Source: Planctomycetota bacterium
Lineage (GTDB): Bacteria; Planctomycetota; B129-G9
Assembly: GCA_030607235.1 (NCBI GenBank)
Contig: JAUWEX010000033.1
Coordinates: 1-8,959 of the forward strand
Direction of reading: 5' to 3'
Length of the DNA: 8,959 nucleotides
Part shown: positions 1 through 5,693 of the stretch, in pieces
Numbering within the stretch: position 1 is the first letter of the stretch
How the letters are laid out: every line of letters begins with the position of its first letter
Translations under genes and position numbers: made by a program
The notes under the pieces: model-generated
What the model saw: the letters and a program-made list of their open reading frames with translations, nothing else
Told to the model about the DNA's origin: nothing
The model's database searches: none

Positions 1-1
1 G

Positions 2-1279
2 AAAGAATTCCGCGCGTTAAAGCCGCTGTTCACTCGCATCGGAATCGACCTTATAGTCGTGAGGAGCAGAAAATTCAAAATCAACCCGCTACAGGTTCCC
101 AAAGGCGTTGACTCGCGGGAATACGCCTCGACCATCGCCGATGTTCTTGTCAAAGTGCTGAACCTTCCGCCGCGCGCCTGCGTCCTGTTGAGCAGCTCGA
201 TCATCAAGTTGTACCAGGAATTCAACATCACAAACGACGGTTCGCGATATCCGACACTGTTCCATCTTTTCGAAAACGTGCGCTCAAACCGCGACGCCAA
301 TGCGCAGTCGCGACAGGCGATCCTCGACAACCTCGAACAGATACTCCTGGCTTTCGGGCCGGAGATGTTGGGTTACTACAGAGGCTGGCCGGTGGACGAA
401 CTGGCGAAGCGCCACCTGGTATTCGAACTTACCGGGCAACCCGAAACGGGGAAAGACCTCGTGCTCAATTACCTAGTCGCCGCAGAGTTCATCTCGCGGA
501 TATCCAGAGGTGTCTCCAATCGGAAGATGGATCTGTGGATGAATATCGACGAAGGTCAGCGAATGTTCTCGCAGAGCAAAGAGACCTCCGGCCACGGCAG
601 CAACTCTATAACCGACTTGGCCGGATTGGTGCGCGGAACCGGGATAGGGTTGTTCGTGTCGGTACTCACGCCCGACGATCTCTCAAACAGGATATCGTCG
701 ATCACGTCTACGCGGATTATGGGACGCTGCGGATCGATTCCAGAATACCAGGCCGCCGGGAAGTTTTTGGGACTCAGCAACGAGCAGGTCTTTTGGTGTG
801 CGCACCACATGGTGCCGGGAACCTTCGTAGGGCAGGTTTCGGAAGGGAATTGGAGATACCCGTTTCTCTTCAGGGTTCCAAAGATGAATCCGCTGCAATC
901 GATCGCGGATATTGAAACGGATGAAAGCCTGAAGGCACTTGATCACCTGACCGTCGAGCCGGTCGAATTCTCGGAGTGGTCGGCTGTGGAGCGCATAGAA
1001 GTTCAGACTTCGGGATTATCTGCAACCGCCAAACTGACGAACAGCGAAATCAAATTGTTAAAGGCCATCGTTGAGAATCCGCTGCTGTCTTCGAGCCAGT
1101 ACATCAAACTTGCGAGGATCAGTCCGAACACGCTCAGTAAACTCCGGCCTCGATTGATCGAGAAGGGGCTCATAAAAGAGCACGAGATGGATTCGGGCAG
1201 TCGAGGCCGAGGCAAAAGGGTGCTTGAGCCGCTAGAGGGCGCGCTTCAGGCCCTGAAATCCTGCGGGGCAATGCGATGA
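2..1279 (+). CDS. HerA/VirD4-like DNA-translocase ATPase with C-terminal winged helix, 5'-truncated by window edge
   Basis: The frame is open from base 2 with no stop, so the gene begins left of the window and 425 C-terminal residues are visible; GTG at 59 is only an internal codon. The text fits the C-terminal half of a HerA/VirD4/TraG-type P-loop ATPase: NPLQVPKGVDSREY near the visible start, a hydrophobic strand ending in the Walker B acidic pair (LWMNIDEGQ, Asp-Glu encoded at 548-553), then LVRGTGIGLFVSV and a Thr/Arg-rich segment (TSTRIMGRC) like the sensor and arginine-finger region. The Walker A loop must lie upstream. Bases about 1034-1185 encode a winged-helix-like domain (LTNSEIKLLKAIVENP and SPNTLSKLRPRLIEKG). 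Such ATPases form hexameric rings that pump DNA, in conjugation coupling, end resection or defence complexes. The ATGA overlap with the nuclease gene implies joint function. Family call is firm at fold level; the subfamily is not. Confidence 0.75.
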   Translation, partial: KEFRALKPLFTRIGIDLIVVRSRKFKINPLQVPKGVDSREYASTIADVLVKVLNLPPRACVLLSSSIIKLYQEFNITNDGSRYPTLFHLFENVRSNRDANAQSRQAILDNLEQILLAFGPEMLGYYRGWPVDELAKRHLVFELTGQPETGKDLVLNYLVAAEFISRISRGVSNRKMDLWMNIDEGQRMFSQSKETSGHGSNSITDLAGLVRGTGIGLFVSVLTPDDLSNRISSITSTRIMGRCGSIPEYQAAGKFLGLSNEQVFWCAHHMVPGTFVGQVSEGNWRYPFLFRVPKMNPLQSIADIETDESLKALDHLTVEPVEFSEWSAVERIEVQTSGLSATAKLTNSEIKLLKAIVENPLLSSSQYIKLARISPNTLSKLRPRLIEKGLIKEHEMDSGSRGRGKRVLEPLEGALQALKSCGAMR

Positions 1280-1659
1280 GAGGCGGGGCATTTCATAACA
1301 GGATCGTCGGAGATGCGCGGGAAGTGTTTCGGAATCGGGGCTGGCAGGTCTTCACCGAGTACCGCTATCAAAGTGAGGATGTTGTTACCTATTTCGATAT
1401 CTTCGCGAAAAAAGACCAGCGCGCGATCGCCTGCGAAGTCGAGACGACGATCCGGCACCTGAAAGAAAACGCGATAAAAGCACGCAGGGCGGGAGTTGAT
1501 CTGTGGATCATCGTGCCGACGCGGAGGCTCCTCGAACAGAGCAAAAGGCGGCTTGGACTATTAGGACCGGGGATAAGCATCCTTTTGCCCGACCGGCTGG
1601 AGCGAAAATTAATCAAATACCACCGCATGTATATGAAAGGAGGCGACCGTGCGAATTAA
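1276..1659 (+). CDS. Small PD-(D/E)XK-like nuclease domain protein
   Basis: A 127-residue protein whose ATG overlaps the ATPase stop codon (ATGA), so translation is probably coupled. The layout resembles a stand-alone restriction-endonuclease fold: an N-terminal helix with Glu16, a strand with Asp41 (YFDIFAKK), a second strand with Glu54-Val-Glu56 (AIACEVETT), then a helix RHLKENAIKARRAG and a strand LWIIVPTRR. Asp41 followed by E-x-E fits the PD-(D/E)XK core with Glu in place of the usual Lys, a known variation in this superfamily. There is no extra DNA-recognition domain, so specificity would come from a partner, most simply the adjacent ATPase with its winged helix. Expected role: metal-dependent cleavage of DNA delivered or unwound by the ATPase. 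Whether this serves defence, element transfer or repair cannot be told from the sequence. An inactive structural version of the fold is the main alternative. Confidence 0.65.
   Translation: MRGGAFHNRIVGDAREVFRNRGWQVFTEYRYQSEDVVTYFDIFAKKDQRAIACEVETTIRHLKENAIKARRAGVDLWIIVPTRRLLEQSKRRLGLLGPGISILLPDRLERKLIKYHRMYMKGGDRAN
1635..1643 (+). promoter_or_regulatory. Strong ribosome binding site fixing a GTG start
   Basis: GAAAGGAGG ends 5 bases before GTG at 1649. It supports translation of the 70-residue membrane protein from that GTG, although the start lies inside the end of the nuclease gene. Confidence 0.7.
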
Positions 1660-1861
1660 ATGGGGCAACATCGTTGAGTTGTTCGTTCTGATCTGCGCAA
1701 TTGGTTTGCTTTTCAGGCTGCCCGACGTCCTGGAGCGGGTTCCGCGCGAGATCCACATGCCGTCGTATCTCGACGACCCGGTATACGGGCTGTGCTTCTT
1801 AGGACTACTCTGCATTACCGTCGTTGTTATTGTCAAGATGTTTATAGACAGGCAACGTTGA
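1649..1861 (+). CDS. Small two-helix membrane protein (hypothetical)
   Basis: A 70-residue protein starting at GTG, overlapping the nuclease gene by 11 bases and preceded by a near-perfect ribosome binding site, which makes it credible despite its size. It has two hydrophobic segments, about residues 8-24 (IVELFVLICAIGLLF) and 46-66 (YGLCFLGLLCITVVVIV), joined by a charged loop of about 20 residues, and a basic tail (MFIDRQR). That predicts a two-pass inner-membrane hairpin. I recognise no family. It lies between the ATPase-nuclease pair and the vWA-phosphatase-kinase triad, so it may anchor either group to the membrane or relay an envelope signal; a pore-forming effector is also possible. 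All functional statements are inference from topology and position. Confidence 0.65.
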   Translation: MRIKWGNIVELFVLICAIGLLFRLPDVLERVPREIHMPSYLDDPVYGLCFLGLLCITVVVIVKMFIDRQR

Positions 1862-1898
1862 TCGAATTCTCAAAAAATCTTTTTCGAAAGGACTCATC

Positions 1899-2708
1899 AT
1901 GTATGAAAAGAAAATCTCAGTGGCGAATCCAGGGCTGATACTTTTTCTACTGGACGACAGCGGCTCGACTGCCGACGGCTTTCCCGGCACGACCGATCCC
2001 GTTTACAAGTGGATTGAGCGGTATTCCGGTATCATCCTCAAGGAACTCCTGGCCAGATCCACGCAGATGCAGGGAAACCGGGTCGCGATCAAGCCGCGCT
2101 ACTACACCTCCGTCCTGCCTTACGGAACCGAGACTACGGTCTGGGGCGATCTGATTATGGACATCGAGAGCACCGTCAAAAAGTACACCGGCGCCGAGAA
2201 CTCGCTGGGGCTGGGCGGGCATCTTGAGGGCACGGACGCGAAAAAGGCGTTCGAGAAGGCCTTCAATATCCTACAAAAGGCTATGAAGGAAGAGCGTTTC
2301 AGGGATTCCTTCCCACCGATGCTGTTTCACCTTACCGACGGACTGAGCGCCACCGATGCGACTGCTGTCGCGGAGAAGATAGGCAATCTCGCCACCGGCG
2401 ACGGCAATGTCTTGGTTGTCAACGCCTTCATCGGTACGCAGACCAGCCTTGAATACAAGGGGCCGGAGGACTTCCCGGGTTACACCGTCGAGGATGAGGC
2501 AGGACCGAGTGAAGACAACGTTCGCCTGTTCAGGATGTCCTCCAAAATGCCCGAGACAATCCGGCAGAATCTCGTCGAAGACGGAATCTTCCCCGAACTG
2601 CGGCAGGATGCGCGGCTCTTCTTCGACGTGCGCTCGAAAGAGCAGCTCAAAAACGTCATCCAGGTTGTCGGCTCAATTGGCTCGCGCGCCGACCGCTTAC
2701 AAAGATAG
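1899..2708 (+). CDS. TerY-like von Willebrand factor A domain protein
   Basis: A 269-residue protein with one vWA domain and no signal peptide. The metal-ion-dependent adhesion site looks complete: Asp19-x-Ser21-x-Ser23 after a hydrophobic strand (LILFLLDDSGST), a candidate Thr at 112 in GGHLEGTDAKKA, and Asp147 in MLFHLTDGLS. The domain covers about residues 10-180; the last 90 residues are acidic and of unclear structure. GAAAGGAC at 1886-1892 precedes the ATG at 1899. The gene begins 37 bases after the small membrane protein, the widest gap in the operon, and ends 10 bases before the PP2C gene. Cytoplasmic vWA proteins of the TerY type are paired with PP2C phosphatases and kinases in the TerY-P triad, where the vWA unit is thought to be a metal-dependent binding scaffold. 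The role here is assigned by that neighbourhood; its ligand is unknown. Confidence 0.85.
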   Translation: MYEKKISVANPGLILFLLDDSGSTADGFPGTTDPVYKWIERYSGIILKELLARSTQMQGNRVAIKPRYYTSVLPYGTETTVWGDLIMDIESTVKKYTGAENSLGLGGHLEGTDAKKAFEKAFNILQKAMKEERFRDSFPPMLFHLTDGLSATDATAVAEKIGNLATGDGNVLVVNAFIGTQTSLEYKGPEDFPGYTVEDEAGPSEDNVRLFRMSSKMPETIRQNLVEDGIFPELRQDARLFFDVRSKEQLKNVIQVVGSIGSRADRLQR

Positions 2709-2718
2709 GAACGCAAGG

Positions 2719-3867
2719 ATGAAAAACTGCTTTAATATAATCCGCGGGGTCTCACCTTCGATCCATGGAGGTGAGACCAAAAACCAGGATCGTGCGACCG
2801 TCCACTGCCGGAACTTCACTGCATGCGTCTGCGACGGCGTTACGTCATCGGCGCACGCCGAAGAAGCGGCCTCGATAGTTTCGCAATTCGCGCCGGTAAT
2901 CTTCAACGGCAAAAACGTCGCGCTCAAGACACTATCCGATCTCCTGACGGCTCACCGGAAAACGGCGCTGCAGGCCGGAATCACGCTCGACGCCTCAATC
3001 CCGGACAGCATGAAGGAGATGCTGCGCGACACTGCCAGGCGGCAATTGAAGGACAGCTACCAGACAACTCTCGTCTGCGCGAAATTTCAGCCGAAAGAAA
3101 GTTATATAGACGCGCGGATCGTCTCCTGTGGGGATTCCGGGTTCTTCGCCTTCTCACCGGACGGCGAGTTGTTGCTGACCAATCTGGCGGACAAGCCTGA
3201 AAAAGCAGCGGGCCAAAGCCCCTCACAAATTCCCTTCATGCCCGACGCCGAACTGCTGACGAAAGTGATGGGAGAGTTGTCCGACTATCCCGAACTGGCG
3301 AGCGAAGAGCGGATATCAAATCCGGACAACTGGCTGGTGTGCAGGCCCATTTGCTCCTGCGGCGAGGCGGGATCGCGGGAGACACCGGTGCTGTGGCTGG
3401 ATTCCGAGGAACTGCTGCTCGTGCCGAAGTATCTGACCTCTACACCGCGCGATCCGAAGTACCGTGATTTCAGGCGATTTCACTACTCACGCTTTATCCG
3501 GCGCGTGTCGTCGGCTTCGCGGGAATCGTCGAAGTTGCAGCTGGATATGCGGGGCAATACTACCGCTGTCTTGCCGGATCATTTTTACACCGGTCAGTGG
3601 GATCGCTTTGATGACAGGTTTCCGCGCGAGACGCACTTCCTGCTTTGCAGCGACGGGTTCTACCGCGGTTTCGAAGATTCCGCGCAGATATGGGACTGGC
3701 TGAAGACCCATGAAGACAGGCTTTCCACGAAACACGGCAGGAAGGAATTGCTGGCGGATTTACATTGCCGACTGCACCAAAAAAGCGGCGACGATGATAT
3801 CTCGTTCATCTGGCTCTCCCCGAAATCTCAACGCAAGGAGGAATCCAAATGCCTTCCGATATCGTGA
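2719..3867 (+). CDS. PP2C-family Ser/Thr protein phosphatase of a vWA-PP2C-kinase triad
   Basis: A 382-residue PP2C-type metal-dependent phosphatase that would remove phosphate from targets of the neighbouring kinase. Visible core motifs: Asn-Gln-Asp24 near the start, Asp39-Gly40 (CVCDGVT), Gly138-Asp139 (SCGDSGFFAF), Asp312-Gly313 (LLCSDGFYRG) and an acidic run at 358-360 (GDDDISFIWL). These supply the Asp residues that bind the two-metal centre. The stretch between the GD and DG motifs is about 170 residues, roughly twice or more the usual length, so a sizeable insertion is present at about residues 165-300, including Cys-Ser-Cys at 212-214. The reading frame stays open upstream into the vWA gene, but ATG at 2719 is chosen because AGGA at 2707-2710 precedes it and the upstream part would overlap a clear gene in another frame. 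The 3' end overlaps the kinase gene by 19 bases. Confidence 0.88.
   Translation: MKNCFNIIRGVSPSIHGGETKNQDRATVHCRNFTACVCDGVTSSAHAEEAASIVSQFAPVIFNGKNVALKTLSDLLTAHRKTALQAGITLDASIPDSMKEMLRDTARRQLKDSYQTTLVCAKFQPKESYIDARIVSCGDSGFFAFSPDGELLLTNLADKPEKAAGQSPSQIPFMPDAELLTKVMGELSDYPELASEERISNPDNWLVCRPICSCGEAGSRETPVLWLDSEELLLVPKYLTSTPRDPKYRDFRRFHYSRFIRRVSSASRESSKLQLDMRGNTTAVLPDHFYTGQWDRFDDRFPRETHFLLCSDGFYRGFEDSAQIWDWLKTHEDRLSTKHGRKELLADLHCRLHQKSGDDDISFIWLSPKSQRKEESKCLPIS
3835..3842 (+). promoter_or_regulatory. Ribosome binding site of the kinase gene, inside the phosphatase gene
   Basis: AAGGAGGA lies 6 bases before ATG at 3849, within the phosphatase coding sequence. It supports the 19-base overlap and matched production of phosphatase and kinase. 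Confidence 0.65.
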
Positions 3868-4895
3868 ACAATTGGCTGAACGGCCGAAAGTACGCGCAGA
3901 TCGATTCGCTACGCCTCAAGCCCAGAGAACACCCGACTGCGGGAGGAACCCCGCTGTCCGCTCAACGGGGACAGGCCGAGGCGTTCTACCTGCGCTCGGA
4001 AAATAATGAGTTTTGGATTGCGAAGAAGTTCTATCCGAACAAGTGCCCCGATACGGATTATCTCAACGCGATCGGCTCGATCCTGCCGCAACACAAAGCC
4101 TTCCGGTGCGGGACGGAGCGCAGGGTTCTAACGAGCGCTTCTTTGAAAAAAGTCACAGGTTCTTATTATTCCAAACAACTTGCCGACTGGCTGGAAAACG
4201 TGGTCCTGATGCCGCAAATCGGCGGATTCGACTGGGCGTCGATGACCGAGCGGATTCGCGATCGGGAGGTCTTTCTCTCGGAGATCGAGCGGAGCGCGCT
4301 GTGCGTGAATCTGGCTACGGCGGTGAAGGAGATGGAGGCGTGCTCGATAAGCCACAGGGACCTCTCCAACGGCAACATTTTTGTCAATCCGAGATCCTTC
4401 GAGGTATCGCTGATTGACTTCGACAGTCTATTTCATCCAGACCTTCCAATGCCGGCCTATACTACCGCCGGTTCGGAAGGGTACACCGCGCCTTTCGTTG
4501 AGCCCGGCGATGCACAATCAACTTATTGCAATCTTGCGGATCGATTTGCCCTGGCCGTACTTTGCGTTGAGTTCCTTATATTAACCGCCGAATCTCCCTT
4601 TTACCACGAAGGTGGGGTATTCAGTCAGGAAGATATCGACCGGCGAAACGGCGCAACCGTCGATTACGCCGAACGGGAATTGCGGAAGGCCTGTCCTGAT
4701 GCTCTGGAGCTGTTTAGGAGGGCGCTCAGCGCCGGGACTTTTCAGGACTGTCCGTCACCCGACGACTGGATCGCGATCTTTCGGGATTTCGGCTGTTGTT
4801 TGTCCGTTGACGACCTGCCGGAGGTGAGTTTCGCACTGATCGAGACCGTGCCTGTAGCCTGCGTCGCCTTGCCGGATAATCCGTGGAACAATTAA
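3849..4895 (+). CDS. Ser/Thr-type protein kinase of a vWA-PP2C-kinase triad
   Basis: A 348-residue soluble protein-kinase-fold enzyme. Visible elements: a loosened nucleotide loop (RGQAEAFYL, about 40-48), the ATP-anchoring Lys in FWIAKKF (Lys59 or Lys60), the catalytic loop HRDLSNGN with Asp171 and Asn176, and LIDFD with the magnesium-binding Asp190 (DFD rather than DFG). GSEGYTAPF at 208-216 takes the place of the APE motif with Phe for Glu. The key catalytic residues are therefore kept while secondary motifs deviate, as in the atypical kinases that accompany vWA and PP2C genes. No membrane helix, PASTA or FHA domain is present, so any signal must come through partners. A strong ribosome binding site at 3835-3842 and overlap with the phosphatase gene suggest balanced production of the two opposing enzymes. 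Substrates are unknown; the ATPase, nuclease, vWA or HTH proteins are natural candidates. Confidence 0.85.
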   Translation: MPSDIVNNWLNGRKYAQIDSLRLKPREHPTAGGTPLSAQRGQAEAFYLRSENNEFWIAKKFYPNKCPDTDYLNAIGSILPQHKAFRCGTERRVLTSASLKKVTGSYYSKQLADWLENVVLMPQIGGFDWASMTERIRDREVFLSEIERSALCVNLATAVKEMEACSISHRDLSNGNIFVNPRSFEVSLIDFDSLFHPDLPMPAYTTAGSEGYTAPFVEPGDAQSTYCNLADRFALAVLCVEFLILTAESPFYHEGGVFSQEDIDRRNGATVDYAERELRKACPDALELFRRALSAGTFQDCPSPDDWIAIFRDFGCCLSVDDLPEVSFALIETVPVACVALPDNPWNN

Positions 4896-4897
4896 AC

Positions 4898-4904
4898 AGG
4901 AGGA
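4898..4904 (+). promoter_or_regulatory. Ribosome binding site deciding the start of the three-helix membrane protein
   Basis: AGGAGGA is spaced 6-7 bases from ATG at 4911. It is far too close to the alternative in-frame TTG at 4905, so ATG is preferred. Confidence 0.7.
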
Positions 4905-4910
4905 TTGGCG

Positions 4911-5249
4911 ATGAGTTTAATTTTGATGATTGTCTTCTTTCCGATCTTTGTGATCCTGTTGGTGGTCATTCATCGAGCGATCCGGTCAACACTGGATTGC
5001 GGCGACAGTACTGCCAGAGTTCTCTCCGTCTGCGTATCACTGTTCGCACTCATCGGAATGAACCGCTGTTTACAGGGATCGATAGAGGTTATCCTGATTC
5101 CCTACGCGGCGCTCGGTATCTTGATTCTTTTTACGCTGCTGCTTTTCATCTTCTTCGGGAAGCATATCATCATTATCAGGAAACATTTCCGGCAACCGAC
5201 CGAGCGAAAATGCAGCTCCGATACCGACGACGACCGCCTCAAAAAATAA
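4911..5249 (+). CDS. Small three-helix membrane protein (hypothetical)
   Basis: A 112-residue protein starting 15 bases after the kinase stop with a strong ribosome binding site. Hydrophobic segments at about residues 3-22 (LILMIVFFPIFVILLVVI), 36-51 (less hydrophobic) and 59-84 (EVILIPYAALGILILF onward) predict three membrane passes, followed by a charged tail of about 28 residues containing Asp-Asp-Asp and terminal Lys-Lys. The basic His-Arg pair after helix 1 and the Lys/Arg-rich region after helix 3 would place those ends in the cytoplasm. I recognise no family. Its place immediately after the kinase makes it a candidate membrane anchor or sensor for the triad, or a membrane-acting effector that the kinase and phosphatase control. 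It shares no obvious sequence with the 70-residue membrane protein at the other side of the triad. Confidence 0.7.
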   Translation: MSLILMIVFFPIFVILLVVIHRAIRSTLDCGDSTARVLSVCVSLFALIGMNRCLQGSIEVILIPYAALGILILFTLLLFIFFGKHIIIIRKHFRQPTERKCSSDTDDDRLKK

Positions 5250-5265
5250 AACGAAAGGCCAAACC

Positions 5266-5322
5266 ATGAACCGGGAACCGATAACCGCAATAATTCTATT
5301 TAGGTCTGTAGCGGATCAATGA
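5266..5322 (+). CDS. 18-residue leader ORF translationally coupled to the HTH gene
   Basis: ATG at 5266 follows GAAAGG (5253-5258) by 7 bases and opens an 18-codon frame (MNREPITAIILF then RSVADQ) that ends TGA at 5320-5322, overlapping the ATG at 5319 of the HTH gene as ATGA. The HTH gene itself has only a weak ribosome binding site (GCGGAT), so ribosomes finishing the leader could reinitiate on it. The peptide has no recognisable domain; coupling may be its only role. The chance of a spurious short ORF is real, but the combination of a ribosome binding site, ATG and exact ATGA junction argues for function. Confidence 0.4.
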   Translation: MNREPITAIILFRSVADQ

Positions 5323-5687
5323 GATCGTTAAGGCAAAATATCCTCACGCCCGGCCTGGGCCATGAACCTCGGATCTTGGAGCAAATTGCCGATGATCTCC
5401 GCAATCTTCGCAAGGAAGTGCGGGAGATCACCGAATGGCTCCACGGACACGCGAAAGAGTACTACACCGTTGCCGAAGTCGCGGCCCTGGTGCAACGTTC
5501 GCCGTATACGGTACGGCGATGGCTCAAGGAGGGACGGATAGAAGGCATCAAGATATCAGATCGGCCCGACGATGATAGGAGCGTCAACAAGGGGCAGTAT
5601 CTTATTGCAAAAGAGCAACTGGAAATATTAGTGGGCCAGGGAAAAGGGGTAAACATAAAGATATCCAACACCGCAACCTCGATCTAA
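5319..5687 (+). CDS. MerR/excisionase-type helix-turn-helix DNA-binding protein
   Basis: A 122-residue protein. Residues about 16-42 (RILEQIADDLRNLRKEV) are heptad-like and probably form a coiled-coil dimerisation helix. Residues 48-80 (YYTVAEVAALV, SPYTVRRWLKEG, RIEGIKI) match the small winged HTH used by MerR-like regulators and by phage and plasmid excisionases; the later QYLIAKEQLEILV fits the helix that follows the wing. It ends 6 bases from the end of the convergent recombinase gene. The position suggests a recombination directionality factor bending the attachment site, while the coiled coil would also suit a transcriptional regulator of the operon or of the recombinase. As the last gene of the cargo operon it should be made only when that operon is read. 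Fold call is strong; the excisionase role is inferred from context. Confidence 0.75.
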   Translation: MRSLRQNILTPGLGHEPRILEQIADDLRNLRKEVREITEWLHGHAKEYYTVAEVAALVQRSPYTVRRWLKEGRIEGIKISDRPDDDRSVNKGQYLIAKEQLEILVGQGKGVNIKISNTATSI

Positions 5688-5693
5688 CCGGCC

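Noticed and set aside
434..457. GQPETGKD in the ATPase looks like a Walker A P-loop
   Set aside because: The last position is Asp rather than Ser/Thr, and the segment lies just before the Walker B strand, where HerA/VirD4 proteins have a different conserved strand. The true Walker A should be upstream of the window.
2407..2718. Upstream extension of the phosphatase frame
   Set aside because: It overlaps the vWA gene in another frame, the translated text is Ser/Arg-rich shadow sequence, and a ribosome binding site supports ATG at 2719.
4883..5269. 128-residue plus-strand ORF overlapping the three-helix membrane protein gene
   Set aside because: No ribosome binding site and no domain. The alternative frame has a strong ribosome binding site and clear membrane helices.
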